Shown: positions 35,729-64,000 of the stretch, piece after piece
Layout: every line of letters begins with the position of its first letter
Position numbering within the stretch: the first letter of the stretch is position 1
Assembly: GCA_023053685.1 (NCBI GenBank)
Contig: JALIGW010000002.1
Span: 242,165,677 to 242,229,676 of the forward strand
Source: Diadophis punctatus similis
Taxonomy: Eukaryota; Chordata; Lepidosauria; Squamata; Dipsadidae
Reading direction: 5' to 3'
DNA: 64,000 bases
Notes under the pieces: generated by a model
The model's database searches: none
What the model was told of the DNA's origin: nothing
The model's input: only the letters and a program-made list of their open reading frames with translations
Position numbers and translations under genes: made by a program

Positions 35729-38700
35729 CATCCATCCATCCATCCATCCATCCATCCATCTGTCATCTAGATAGCTATCATCTAGCTATCATAATGTCCT
35801 CTCTATGGAATATTATGCCCCCAGCAGTTAGATTTGTGTAACGTGTTGGTCTTTTGTAGCATTTGGAAGCTGAGAAGGTTCTTCTCCCTCTCATTTGTAT
35901 ACCTTCTTCAAAGGAACAAGCTTTGATGCATCCTTGTCAGGACGACATACCTGCCATGGCTGCAGTCTTGAAGCCATCAACCTCTCCTTGCTTGCCTTCC
36001 TTATCCACCTGGATCTGGATGAATATGCAGCACTCAAGGCATGGGCCAGAGTCTTAATGATACTGTAAACATGGTGATCATTTGGAATCAGGATGCTGTT
36101 CCTTTCCTCTTGGGTCTCCAATGGTGCTTTCTGGGTGCATTTTCTTCGGCCCTTGATAGAAAAGAACTGCTTTGAAAAAGAACAGCGAAAAGACTGGTCT
36201 TGAAACTGAGGTTGTACAAAGAGAATGGGTTCAAAGGCATCGTCCTTAGGACTTTCTTTATCCTTGATATCAAAGTTCCAAATACTATGGACATATTTGA
36301 AAACTATGTTCCTTCCCACTGTCCATTTCACCAGGGGTGAGATGATCCAGACTTTCCCTTCAATGGGTCCTGGCAAATCTTCAAGTGTCAAATGGAAAGG
36401 ACGAATTGTGTCCAAACCGGAATCATATTCCATGAAGTGAACAAAGACATTGACTTGCCTCCACTTAGAGAGGGCATCCCTGAGTGATGCTTTGTGGCCA
36501 GTCATTGAGAGCTGTTGTGATATAACAACACAAATTCCATTCTTGATAAGCAAAGGAATAAAAATCCTCATGAAATTCTCTCCATTTTCTGTATCTGAAG
36601 CAATGACACCAATCAAGGTCCATCTGAAATGGAGGAGAAGTTGGATAATTCCTGGGTACTGGATCCCTTCTTTGGGCACCATCCGGTGGAAAAATGGGAA
36701 TTGATTTTTATCAATAAGATCTGCTGAACCACTTGCATAACTCATCTGAAAAAGCAATAAGGAATGCTTTATTGTGTTTGGTTGTCAGATCAAGTCCCAA
36801 ATAGTACCTTTGAATAAATCCAAGTTGGTTGTCAAAGACATTTTAGAATAGTTTATTGCTGATTAGTCATTTGGCCATATCAAGATACAGACTATAAAGA
36901 GCAGAACAAGACCCTATATAAAAATAGAATAAAAGAAAGAAATTAAATACAAAAGAACAATGCTAAAGAACGAAAATCATATTTCTGTATCACCCCTATG
37001 ATTTACTGTGATAACATCCACATATCCTCATTTCAACTGAACTATTTTATTCAAATAAATGACATTAATAAATATATTTTTAGTATTCTGACCATACAGG
37101 AAATATGTTGTTTTAACATAAGGATCCGAATAGAATATTTAATGGGCATTTCAAGATACGGATCACTCTCTTTGTTTTACGTTTGACATTCAAATAACAG
37201 CTCTGTTATGTTTTGCATCTCTGGGATTCTGCAAAGGCCTGTTCATTATAAGGAACTTGATTAAATCTTCTATATTCAATCACTTTGTCTAGCTGCTCAA
37301 ATATTGTTAAAGTACATACTGTCCTATGATATTTAGTTAGCTATTTCTGCTTTGAAGTACTTGGTAAATTTTCAAAGGTACAATTTTAGCTAGTCATCCT
37401 TTTTAACTTATCTGATTTATTAATACTGGGAGAATTATGATAACATTAGAAGTCTAGTCTTCTATATTGAAACTCTAGAAAAAGTGCAGAGAAGAGCAAC
37501 CAGGGTGATTAGGGGACTGGAGAGTAAAACATATGAAGAATGGTTACAGGAACTGGGCATGGCTAGTATAGTGAAGAGAAGGACCAGGGGAGACATGGTA
37601 GCAGTCTTCCAATATTTGAGATACTGCCATGGGGAGGAGGGGGTCAATACATTTTCCAAAGCACCTGAAGGCCAGACAAGGAATAATGGATGGAAACTGA
37701 GCAAGGAGAGATTCAACCTGGAAATAAAGACAAAGCCTATCAGTTGGGTTATTTTTTGAATAGTTCAGCCAGTAGCTAGCTGAGTCCTCTCCAGGGGCTC
37801 TATTGTGTTTTTTGATGAATTAGAATATGAACATATTAAGGTAAAAATGACATCTTGGATAAAGTTTGCTTTTTTTAAAAAAAAGTAATGCTAGGGTCCC
37901 TACTGATAATTAATGCTAGGGTCCCTACGATTCTATAACACATATATTTTTATCAGTTGTAAATAAGCTAATCCATTGGAATTATTTCCACGAATATAGG
38001 GTTTGCTCACCAATGAAAATACCATTATTTTCATAAATATGATTTTTATTTGTGTGCGTATTTATGTATGTATGTATTTATTATTTCTCTTCATGATTAA
38101 AAAAAACAGCTCTTGAATTCCATGGAGTAAACATGATTGGATCTATTGCTCACTCACCACAACCACTTCACTCCCTTTACCAGATAGAGAAACACACACA
38201 CAAACCTGTGGGACTTTGTAGGTTCCTACTAATGTTGACATCTGGATGGAGATGTCCCTGTCAGCTGCATCAAGAAGGGCCAAGATGTTGTCTTTCTTTC
38301 CACAACTGTAGTTGGGAACATTGGCTTCTCCAGTCGAGAGCATGTCCAGCAAGGCATTTGAAGTGCCAAGTGTGTTCAAATAGTTGTCATGGATGTTGGA
38401 GCCAAATGTGAGATTGTACAGAAGCTGGGAGTTCCTATTTACCACTTGAATGGCAAAAATGTAGTGGAAGATTCTAGACTGATCAGTAGATAAACTACTG
38501 TAAAAATATTCATGTTATTGTCATCATCATTAACAGAAATAATAAACCATGTTATTGATTCCTCTTTGTCTCTACAAATCTATTTAGGCCAATACTGATT
38601 CACAATCAGAGGCACCTATCACCATTTAATTTTTATGAGTATTGAGAATATGTAGATAACCCTCCACCAGTGTTAAGAATCACAAATGCAGAGAATCAGT

Positions 38701-39422
38701 ATTTGTAACATTCCTAATTTTCATTTCTTCAATAACCAGCATTCAATATCATTCAATAATTAAAAGTAGAGCCATCATAAAATGAAGAGAATGTTTCATA
38801 AGTGACCCAGAAAAGAAACTCTAACATCAGGTCAACCTTCATTTTTCTAAGGATCAGGCTTTGAATACCAATGAGTGGTTATAAAAATATGGAAATGGGC
38901 CGGGCAGATGCAACTACAACCCTTTCAATAATTACTATAAGCAAAAGTCAATATTCAAGTGATGAATGAAGGACTGGATGGGGAGAGGAAAATAACCTGG
39001 ATATGTTTCAGATATTTTTCTGCCCCATCTTTGGATTTACAAAAAAAGAAGATAAAAAGGGAAGCCACAGAAATCAAAACAATTGAGGAAATTAAACATG
39101 CCCTGCAATGTTCCTCTAGGAGTTAATTAAAATATGAAGAAAAGAAAGAAAGTGTTAGAACTGCAAATGGAGGGAAGGCCACTCCCTCACATTGAATGAC
39201 TTACGAATGTGACTGTGTATCAGGAGCCACATTAAAAGGAAATGTTAAATGAGATGTTATTGTTGCCGTGGTGATCACACTAATGAGATGGTCTCCTGGC
39301 CTATAGTAGTTCCATGGCTTTTTTCTATCTTCCTCCTCCAAACTTAGCGGGCATTTCATTCTAAGCTTCCCACAGACTGGCTGGACAACCAGCAGCATCA
39401 GGAACGGAAGCAGGAGGTCCAT
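27534..39422 (-). CDS. V2R gene C, complete vomeronasal type-2 receptor, 6 exons
   Basis: Exons: 39205-39422, 38206-38497, 35951-36745, 30602-30814, 29220-29346, 27534-28444. The sum is 2556 nt, 851 residues plus stop, in frame with GT/AG at every junction. Same domain order as gene B. Intron 3 (5.1 kb) contains CR1, MITE, SINE and solo-LTR sequence. Unusual residues: SKSYIII-type ending LPKSYIII where the family almost always has [12 protein letters not shown] for IMGWVFLP in exon 4, ANSRDLSY for ANNRDLSY after helix 1, and EIIQQCNE for EIILQCNE before helix 5. These are substitutions, not breaks. The gene appears intact and probably encodes a receptor with ligand range overlapping B and D, which is inference from similarity. 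Confidence 0.9.
29220..29346 (-). CDS. V2R gene C exon 5 (nine-cysteine domain)
   Basis: 127 nt between gcttag and gtgggt. [29 protein letters not shown]. Has the usual VPC rather than gene B's VLC. Confidence 0.87.
30279..30553. mobile_element. hAT-type MITE (275 bp) in intron 4 of gene C
   Basis: Left end CAGAGGTGGTATTCA, right end (reverse complement) AAGGGGTGGTATTCA; flanks GTCCTAAC and GTCCTAAG (7 of 8 match). Contains ggaccggttcccgcgaac. Confidence 0.72.
30602..30814 (-). CDS. V2R gene C exon 4
   Basis: 213 nt, phase 0, [10 protein letters not shown] to LKMLNK. A glycine-to-cysteine change (DIMCWVF) adds an unpaired cysteine in the ligand-binding domain. A 275-bp hAT-type MITE begins about 50 bp past the donor. 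Confidence 0.87.
30912..31927 (-). mobile_element. CR1-type LINE in intron 3 of gene C
   Basis: Minus-strand frame 30956-31669: [60 protein letters not shown]; upstream [11 protein letters not shown] (near 31770) retains the catalytic FADD. 5'-truncated at 31927. Confidence 0.82.
31928..32145. mobile_element. hAT-type MITE, right part only (gene C intron 3)
   Basis: Begins ctcctggaagctccggaggg at the CR1 breakpoint and ends gaagcccacccctg. Matches the right half of the element at 16794. Confidence 0.65.
32963..33950. mobile_element. TA-flanked MITE (988 bp) in intron 3 of gene C
   Basis: Terminal inverted repeats of about 27 bp with two mismatches, starting CCGTATTTTTCG and ending CGAAAAATACGG, flanked by TA (32961-32962, 33951-33952). 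Units B (18026) and D (54167) have the empty site with one TA. The motif tataagacgcac recurs near each end. TA targets suggest Tc1/mariner-like mobilisation; no transposase is encoded. Confidence 0.85.
33547..33628 (-). mobile_element. tRNA-like SINE head inside the TA-flanked MITE
   Basis: On the minus strand tggctcagcgatagagctct resembles a pol III A box and ggttgtgagttctatcctag a B box, spaced as in tRNA. The arms do not form a full tRNA cloverleaf, so a SINE head rather than a tRNA gene. Confidence 0.45.
34023..34394. mobile_element. hAT-type MITE (372 bp), gene C intron 3
   Basis: Paralogue of the element at 18097 with flanks CTATTGTA and CTATGGTA (one mismatch). Confidence 0.78.
34633..34724. 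repeat. (TATC)n microsatellite, gene C unit
   Basis: About 23 copies directly before the SINE. Confidence 0.95.
34726..35076 (+). mobile_element. tRNA-derived SINE, Sauria type (gene C unit)
   Basis: Paralogue of the SINE at 1080 with the same boundaries. Confidence 0.75.
35105..35639 (-). mobile_element. Solo LTR in intron 3 of gene C (535 bp)
   Basis: Paralogue of the LTR at 1457 with the same ends and the same CTGTC duplication (35100-35104, 35640-35644). Copied with the unit rather than inserted independently. Confidence 0.75.
35640..35762. repeat. (TGTC)n/(CATC)n microsatellite, gene C intron 3
   Basis: Expanded version of the tract at 1991, with about 20 TGTC units. Confidence 0.92.
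35951..36745 (-). CDS. V2R gene C exon 3
   Basis: 795 nt, phase 0. Shares [12 protein letters not shown] and IPNDHHVYS with gene D; private RIFIPLLIK and TQEERNSIL. Ends LQPWQ|gtatgt. Confidence 0.87.
37470..37732 (+). mobile_element. CR1-type LINE fragment in intron 2 of gene C
   Basis: Paralogue of the fragment at 3780. Confidence 0.8.
38206..38497 (-). CDS. V2R gene C exon 2
   Basis: 292 nt with the tandem CAGTAG acceptor intact. Private changes: [13 protein letters not shown] for RNPQLLHNLTLGS, TSNALLD for TSDALLD, GTYKVPQ for GTHKVPQ. Confidence 0.85.
39205..39422 (-). CDS. V2R gene C exon 1
   Basis: 218 nt, donor TC|gtaagt. Signal peptide [18 protein letters not shown], then the conserved [16 protein letters not shown] and [15 protein letters not shown]1 3' tail sits about 140 bp upstream of the ATG. 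Confidence 0.85.
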
Positions 39423-39559
39423 AATTCATAGGGCTGGCACATCAGTAGCACCGGAAGCAGAACTAGGGGATTCACAATTCATAAGCCTGAATCCATCCCC
39501 TTCCTGTTTCTAAACAAGAACAACAAGGAGAGTTAGGAGAATTCAAAGCACTCTCACAA

Positions 39560-39626
39560 GGGGGGGTTGGACTAGATGACCTACAAGGTCCCTTCCAACT
39601 CTAGTAATCTAATCTAATCTAATATG
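39560..39626 (+). mobile_element. CR1 3' tail upstream of gene C exon 1
   Basis: Same tail and position as at 5874. The gene B promoter region has none (near 23480). Confidence 0.8.
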
Positions 39627-40142
39627 ACAAGGTGTAATGCCAGTGGCTTTCCCAATTCAGAAAGAGACATACCCAGTTTCACTTGGAAAGGAGAGAGGAA
39701 CCCAGCCCCTGCCTCTATTAAAATTGTGCCATACTCAGTGTGACCCGAGGCATTTATCCTCTTCTGATGCAAGATCCCTTCCATGTTGCTACAGGGTGAT
39801 GTTTACATCAAAGGCACTCACTGGAGAAGTAGCAGAAGAGGTCTCAAAGACTGGAATGATGATTCACTATAATTTTCAGTAATTTCTCCTCTAGGGATCT
39901 AAACTTCTATGCGGCTCTATGTGCAGAAGGGTAACTGGGGGGGAAAGCAAGTTAGTGAAGAACCATAGATATTCCCATTAGGACACTGTTCTGTTGTAGT
40001 TGTGCTCCATCCTGTGAGGTCTTGTCTTGTCCAGAAAGTAATGTTTGATGAAGATAATCCAATACCCAGGTAACTGAACTTCTGCTGTCCTTCAATGTGG
40101 TACCCAACCTCTATACCTCCATGGTGCTCCCAATTAGATTTT

Positions 40143-40800
40143 TTTTTCAGATTACTAGAATTGGAAGGGACCTTGTAGGTCATCTAGTCCAACCCCCCGC
40201 TCAAGCAGGAGTCCATACACCATTTCAGTCAAATGGCAGTCCATTTTAAAGTCTCAAGTGTTGGAGCTCTCACAACCTCCATAGGCAAGCTGTTCCACTG
40301 GTTGATCGCTCTGACTGTCAGAAAGTTTCTCCTTATTTCCAGGTGGAATCTCTCCTTGGTCAGTTTCCATCCATTATTCCATGTTTGACCTTCTGGTGCC
40401 TTGGAAAACTGCTTGACCTCCTCCTCTCTGTGGCAGCCCCTCAAGTATTGGAACAGTGCTATCATGTCTGCCCTGGTCCTTCTCTTCACTAGATTGGCCA
40501 TGCCCAGTTCCTGCAACCGCTTTTTGTATGTTATAGTTTCCAGTCCGCTAATCATCCTGGTTGCTCTCCTCTGCACTTTCTCTAGAGTCTCAATGTCTTT
40601 TTTGTAGTGTGGTGACCAAAACTGGATGTAGTACTCTAGGTGAGATCTAACTAAGGCTTTATAGAGTGGTATTAGTACCTCCCTAGTCCTAGATTGTATC
40701 CCTCAATTAATGCAATTTGGGATTTTTTCTGCCACTCTAGATTGGTGACACTTAACTCTAGTGCTGACTTTCTTCTAACACCAGTTCTTGGATTATATCA
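40143..40800 (-). mobile_element. CR1-type LINE 3' region between genes C and D
   Basis: Paralogue of the element at 6467; frame 40229-40576 carries [12 protein letters not shown] and [19 protein letters not shown]. Confidence 0.78.
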
Positions 40801-41339
40801 AGGAAAATCTCCCTTGAATTGAGTTCATACCAATGTTTACTTTATTTAAAAACAGGCAAATCTAAAAGCGGTTATAAGGTTAAAAATCTAAAAGTTTATG
40901 TTGATAAAATTGCTTTACAAAGAATACTTTAGAGCAAAATTGAAATAAAATTTATAAAAAGACATTCTAAAAAAAATCAAACAGTAAATATAACTTTATC
41001 TTAAACAGATGATCCAGCTTCTACATTTTTCACATGAATCTGAAAGCTGTGCATTAAGTGGTTACATTAAACAAATCAAAATAAAAGAAAAAAGTTCGTC
41101 TTAGACCAGCTTTCAGCAAAATACATCATCCAAAGAGAACACAGAGAAAAAAAACAAATTAAAATGTGAACTATTAAAGAGATAAAGATTTTTTTAAAAT
41201 CACATCGATCTTTGAAAACTAGTTAATCTTACACATGGTGGGAAGGAAATTGGTGCATGCATATGATTAATAGTTTGTCTCAAATACAAACGACACTATA
41301 GAAAACCTTGCCACATTACTAAGTGTTTCTGCAGATACA

Positions 41340-41762
41340 TTAGCAAAAAAGAGTATCTCCATATTGGTCAGTGGTGCAGGCTATATGGCATGGTCCTTAA
41401 ATGGTGCACATTTATCCAGATTCAAGAGGGGATGAAGCAGACTGAGAATGTCTGGAATGCTAGGACAAAACAGCCATGATTTACACTTTACTGTAAAAAA
41501 TATGATTTCTATAATAGAGTTGTCAAAGTCTGGAATGCCCTACCTGATTCAGTTGTATCAGCTACAAATGTTCACAGTTTCAGTCACAAATTGACTGCCG
41601 TGGACCTAACTTCATACTTAAGTGGTCAGTGGAGGGAGTGTGCATAAGTGCACTAATGTGCCTATCGTCCCTGTCATTGTATTTTTATTCTCTTATTCTT
41701 GTTCTCGTTTTTGTTTGACAAATTCAAACAAACAAACAAACAAACAAACAAACAAACAAACA
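41340..41762 (+). mobile_element. Non-LTR retrotransposon 3' end, C-D intergenic
   Basis: Paralogue of the fragment at 8330, with the longest (CAAA)n tail (41727-41762). Confidence 0.5.
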
Positions 41763-42604
41763 ATACAGCTAAGAAGGATGACACAGGAAATCACAGATAT
41801 TTCTGCTAAATTTGAGAATAAATGTGATGATTTTAGGAGAAGTTCATTCTTTGAATAGGTTCTCTTTGCAAACTGCCATTTTAAGAAGCTAAGAACAGAT
41901 TTTTTTGGATAAGGCAAATGTCCATCTTCATTTCCCAGTGACCAGCTAAATAACTCTGGAATGGTCAGAAGAAGGAGAAGCATGAATTTTGACAACTTTT
42001 GTTTGTGTGTTTCTGCCCAATCTCACTTCGCTCTCTCACACCACATCCATGCTACACTAAATCATTTCATTCTGTAGAAATTATTTTGTAGAACTCTAGT
42101 GACTTTGTATTTTAGCTCCCTTCTTGTTTAACTTCTATATAATGAATTAGTTGATGAGTTAGATTAGCCAGATTACCCTCCTCCTAATTTGGCTGGGAGG
42201 ATTCTTTCTCTTTTCTATTTAGTGATTATCTGAGATGTTGAGTCCTACACTACAAAGAATCCCAACTGCAGATAAACTATGATAAAATTAAAATAATGGA
42301 ACTTTGAGAAAAAAACTGCCAAAAATATTTCTGGCATAAACAAGATTCACATTGCACAAGAATCATGTTTCAAATATTTGTGGTGTGGCATTTCAAGCCA
42401 CAGGCTAAGGGGATACGACAGATATGGTAATCCAACAGTTCAGGAGAACTCAGCAGCCAATTTGCAATTCTATTGGACAAGGATGGGACCACACTTAAAT
42501 TATTTCAAGCATAATGGTTGGCCCAGGTCCTGTATTAAAACAGCCCATTTTCTACTTTTGGCCTGTTGGAATGTGTTGAGAATGAAAATTCTTCTTTCTG
42601 ACAT

Positions 42605-43000
42605 TTATACTTTTCTTCTGGTTGTAAGCTGTTCCTTTGTATTCAAGTCTGGTCTCAGAATAATAATGTAGCACTTGGGGATGAAAATGCAGCCCAGCAA
42701 TCTGGCACTGGAAGCGAAGATGGAGAAGACCTACACAGCCACCATGTATTTTCCTTTGGTGCTCAGGTAGGTGGGCACAAAACTCACCCAGACACTACAG
42801 AAGACCAGCATCCTGAAGGTGATCAGCTTGGCTTCATTGGAGGCCCCAGGCAGATTCCTGGCCAGAAAAGCGACTGTGAAGCAGATGGCAGCCAGGAAAT
42901 CCATGTAGCTGAGGGTGATGTAGAACATGAAAACAGAGCCTTTGTTGCATTGCAGGATAATCATTCCAGGCTGAGAGTGTGAGTCAGAGCCAGGAAATGG
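42605..43000 (-). pseudogene. V2R transmembrane-exon remnant (between C and D)
   Basis: Third copy of the truncated exon 6. It has a nonsense codon just after KGKYMVAV (CAG to TAG, near 42731) and replaces conserved residues (GASNEAK for [15 protein letters not shown] for ITFSMLVF). Joins L1 sequence at the same point as the other two. Clear pseudogene decay. Confidence 0.85.
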
Positions 43001-43645
43001 TTATGAAAAGTGTAAAAACAAAGAAGGGACCTTTTATCATCTATGGTGGACATGTGATGAAGCAAAAAAAATTGCACTATTTTTCATATTTTAATACACA
43101 AAATCCTGAAAATGGAGATAGATATGAAACCAGAACTTTTCATCTTTGGCTTAATGGAAAAAGAATTGGAGAAAAAGTTTGGAACTTTGTTACCATATAT
43201 GTTGACAGCAACAAGAGTATTGTATGTGCAAAAACGAAAGGATACTTTGATTCCTACTATAGAAGAATGGTTGCAGAACTTGATGGAGTTGGCTGACTAC
43301 TTTGCTCAAAGAAAGCAACATAAGTACTTTTGTTTCCACATGGAAACCGCTTCTGAACTTCGTGCTTGATGTGAAAAGGAATAAAATTTTGATTCTGGGA
43401 TTTACAGATCAGAGACTAATAGATTCTTGTAGAAATGACTGGTTTATACTATTATGGTAATGCCTTATTCTACTGTAACAGATGCAGTCGGAAGTCAATG
43501 CTTCTTTTTCTTTTTCTTTCCCTAACCTTCCTCACTTTTCTCTGCCCTTTCCCCCTCCCTATCCCTACCCTTTTATTTGCTTTCGTATTTTGTATGTCAC
43601 AACACTTTATAACCTAATAAAACGTATTCTGACAATTTTATTTTA
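43001..43645 (+). mobile_element. L1 LINE 3' end, paralogue
   Basis: Same fragment and the same junction with the V2R remnant. A roughly 14-bp deletion near 43297 (gttggctgactactttgctc) distinguishes it from the copy at 10301. Confidence 0.75.
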
Positions 43646-44437
43646 TTCAAAAGATTAAAATGCAAAACCCAAAAGAAAAAAGTAGAATCAAAACAAAACT
43701 AGACAAAACATTAAAAAATATGAATTTTAAAAAAACAAAGGACAAAAACACATATTATCCCCCTAGCTGAAGAACACTGACAAGACTATTGCAACAATAA
43801 TAGCTTCTGCCTTTGCAAAGCAGGTCCAAAATGTATAAGCTTCTACATCTATTTGCAACCCAACTGACCTATCATATGTTACATATATGAAAAAAAAATA
43901 GTTAACAGGTTAAACAACAGTGAAGTTAAAGTTCAAAGAACAATGTTAACAGATTTTTTGTATGTGTAGTTTACTCATAGAAGACTTACACGGTTTCTAA
44001 TTTAACACAAATCACCCCGTTCATTCTGAGTCCAGGATCAAATTCTCTTGTTTGGTTCTTAATAATAAAACCTTTCCTTGGGTTTTTAACTGGAAACTTT
44101 CCCAACAATTGCCTCTCATTTTCAAAAAGTCAGAGGTCTCTGATGTAAATATCTCTGCTATGTTGCTGCCATATCAACAAGACTCTCGTTGCACAAATGC
44201 CATATTTCAAAAACCTGAATGTGGTATCTCAGGCCACAAGGCTAAGGGCAGAGGACAGAAAAGTTCCTTTAAGAGTTCAACAGAGCTCTATGGACATCTT
44301 CAAATTTCACTGGACAAATATTGGGGATACTTCCAATATATTGAATTATTTCAAACAATATTGTTGGACCACTCATGTATGGAGAACAAGTTGGACCATT
44401 TTCTAGATGTGGCCTGTTGAAACTTGAAATTCCTCTG

Positions 44438-60154
<15,717 letters not shown>

Positions 60155-60291
60155 AATTCATAGGGCTGGCACATCAGTAGCACCGGAAGCAGAACTAGGG
60201 GATTCACAATTCATAAGCCTGAATCAATCCCCTTCCTGTTTCTAAACAAGAACAACAAGGAGAGTTAGGGGAATTCAAAGCACTCTCACAA

Positions 60292-60358
60292 GGGGGGGTT
60301 GGACTAGATGACCTACAAGGTCCCTTCCAACTCTAGTAATCCAATCTAATCTAATATG
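60292..60358 (+). mobile_element. CR1 3' tail upstream of gene D exon 1
   Basis: Same tail and position as at 5874. Confidence 0.8.
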
Positions 60359-60884
60359 ACAAGGTGGAATGCCAGTGGCTTTCCCAATTCAGAAAGAGAC
60401 ACACCCAGCTTCACTTGGAAAGGAGAGAGGAACCCAGCCCCTGCCTCTATTAAAATTGTGCCACACTCAGTGTGACCCGAGGCATTTATCCTCTTCTGAT
60501 GCAAGATCGCTTCCATGTTGCTACAGGGTGATGTTTACATCAAAGGCACTCACTGGAGAAGTAGCAGAAGAGGTCTCAAAGACTGGAACGCTGATTCACT
60601 ATAATTTTCAGTAATTTCTCCTTTAGGGATCTAAACTTCTATGGGGCTCTATGTGCAGAAGGGTAACTGGGGGAAAAAAGCAAGTTAGTGAAGAACCATA
60701 GATATTCCCATTAGGACACTGTTCTGTTGTAGTTGTGCTCCATCCTGTCAGGTCTTGTCTTGTCCAGAAAGTAATGTTTGAGGAAGATAATCCAATAGCC
60801 AGGTAACTGAACTTCTGCTGTTCTTCAATGTGGTACCCAACCTCTTTACTTCCATGGTGTTCCCAATTAGATTTTTTTTTCAGA

Positions 60885-61500
60885 TTACTAGAGTTGGAAG
60901 GGACCTTGTAGGTCATCTAGTTTAACCCCCCCCCCTGCTCAAGCAGGAGTCCCTACACCATATCAGTCAACTGGCAGTCCAATCTCTTTTTGAAAGTCTC
61001 AAGAGTTGGAGCTCTCACAACCTCTGTAGGCAAGCTGTTCCACTGGTTCATCGCTCTGACTGTCCTTATTTCCAGGTGGAATCTCTCCTTGATCAGTTTC
61101 CATCCATTATTCCATGTCTGACCTTCTGGTGCCTTGGAAAACAGCCTGACCCCCTCCTCTCTGTGGCAGCCCCTCAAGTATTGGAACACTGCTATCATGT
61201 TTCCCCGGTCCTTCTCTTCGCTAGACTGGCGATGCCCAGTTCTTGCAACCGCTCTTCGTATGTTATAGTTTCCAGTCCCCTAATCATCCTGGTTGCTCTC
61301 CTCTGCACTTTCTCTAGAGTCTCAATGTCTTTTTTGTAGTGTGGTGACCAAAACTGGATGCAGTACTCTAGGTGAGGTCTAACTAAGGTTTTATAGAGTG
61401 ATATTAGTACCTCCCTAGTCCTAGATTGTATCCCTCTATTAATGCAATTTGGGATTTTTTCTGCTACTCTTATTTTTCTGCACTCAAGATTGGTGACACT
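60885..61500 (-). mobile_element. CR1-type LINE 3' region upstream of gene D
   Basis: Paralogue of the element at 6467 with a short internal deletion (FHLEIRTVRAMNQWN). Confidence 0.78.
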
Positions 61501-61959
61501 TAACTCTAGTGCTGACTTTCCTCTAACACCAGTTCTTGGATTATATCAAGGAAAATCTTCCTTGAATTGAGTTCATACCAATTTTTACTTTATTTAAAAA
61601 CAGGCAAATCTACATTTTTCACATGAATCTGAAAGGCTGTGCACTAAGTGGTTACATTAAATAATCAAAAGAAAAGAAAAAAGTTCGTCTTAGACCAGCT
61701 GTCAGCAAAATACATCATCCAAAGAGAACACAGAGAGAAAAAACCAAATTAAAATGTGAACTATTAACGAGATAAAGATTTCTTTTAAATCACATCGATC
61801 TTTGGAAACTAGTTAATTTTACACATGGTGTGAAGAAAATTGGTGCATGTATATGATTAATAGTTTGACTCAAATACAAACAACAGTATAGAAAACCTGG
61901 CCATATTACGATGTGTTTCTGCAGATACATTAGCAAAAAAGAGTTTCTCCACATTGGTC

Positions 61960-62240
61960 AGTGGTGCAGGCTATATGGCATGGTCCTTAAATGCTGCACA
62001 TTTATCCAGATCCAAGAGGGGATGAAGCAGACTGAGAATGTCTGGAATGCTAGGAGGAAATAGCCATGATTTACACTTGACTGTAAAAAAGTATGATTTC
62101 TATAATAGAGTTGTCAAAGTCTGGAATGCCCTACCTGATTCAGTTGTCTCAACTACAAATGTTCACAGTTTCAATCACAAATTGACTTCCATGGATTTTA
62201 CTTCATACTTAAGTGGTCAGTGGAGGGTGTATGCATAAGT
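61960..62240 (+). mobile_element. Non-LTR retrotransposon 3' end, upstream of gene D, split by an L2
   Basis: Paralogue of the fragment at 8330. KVWNALPDSVVSTTNVHSFN. Its tail resumes at 63853 after the L2 insertion. Confidence 0.5.
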
Positions 62241-63853
<1,613 letters not shown>

Positions 63854-64000
63854 GTGCACTAATGTGCCTATCATCCCTGTCATTGTATTTTTATTCTCTT
63901 ATTCTTGTTCTTGTTTTTGTTTGACAAATTCAAACAAACAAACAAACAAACAATACAGCTAAGAAGGATGACACAGACAATCACAGATATTTCTGCTAAA

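Overview
The window looks like squamate reptile DNA, most likely a snake. The repeat set points that way: Sauria-type tRNA SINEs ending in an ACCTTT-like tail, CR1 and L2 LINE fragments with 3' ends typical of snakes, many hAT-type MITEs, and long (TATC)n, (TGTC)n and (CATC)n microsatellites beside them. The only host genes I can support are vomeronasal type-2 receptors (V2R, family C GPCRs of vomeronasal sensory neurons). All lie head-to-tail on the minus strand. No bacterial, viral or CRISPR-like system is present.

Layout, left to right. Gene A (2254-5736) has exons 1-3 only; exons 4-6 would lie left of base 1. Gene B (11755-23344), gene C (27534-39422) and gene D (44438-60154) each have all six V2R exons, with open frames and compatible splice phases. 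Predicted products are 850, 851 and 851 residues: signal peptide, Venus-flytrap ligand-binding domain (exons 1-4), nine-cysteine domain (exon 5 and start of exon 6), seven-helix domain (exon 6). Region 60155-64000 is the upstream flank of gene D.

The cluster grew by segmental duplication of a unit of about 16-18 kb. Exon 1 to exon 1 distances are 17.6, 16.1 and 20.7 kb. Each complete intergenic segment also carries a degenerate second copy of the 3' half of the transmembrane exon, joined at the same point to an L1 3' end: 9560-10300, 25968-26362 and 42605-43000. That junction therefore predates the duplications. Units then diverged by private insertions: an L2 and a solo LTR between A and B, a TA-flanked MITE in C, and a 3.9-kb hAT-bounded insertion in intron 3 of D. 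The D insertion holds a 269-bp palindromic satellite, a second complete hAT-type element, a CpG-rich inverted repeat and long pyrimidine tracts.

Most noteworthy: the 3.9-kb nested insertion in gene D; the V2R/L1 fusion remnants; a CAGTAG tandem splice acceptor at exon 2 in which gene B has lost the first AG but stays in frame; and a mosaic relationship among units, with non-neighbours A and D most alike in exons 1-3 and B lacking several insertions shared by A, C and D. Everything was read by eye, with no alignments or database searches. Repeat family names rest on recognised protein motifs, termini and target-site duplications.
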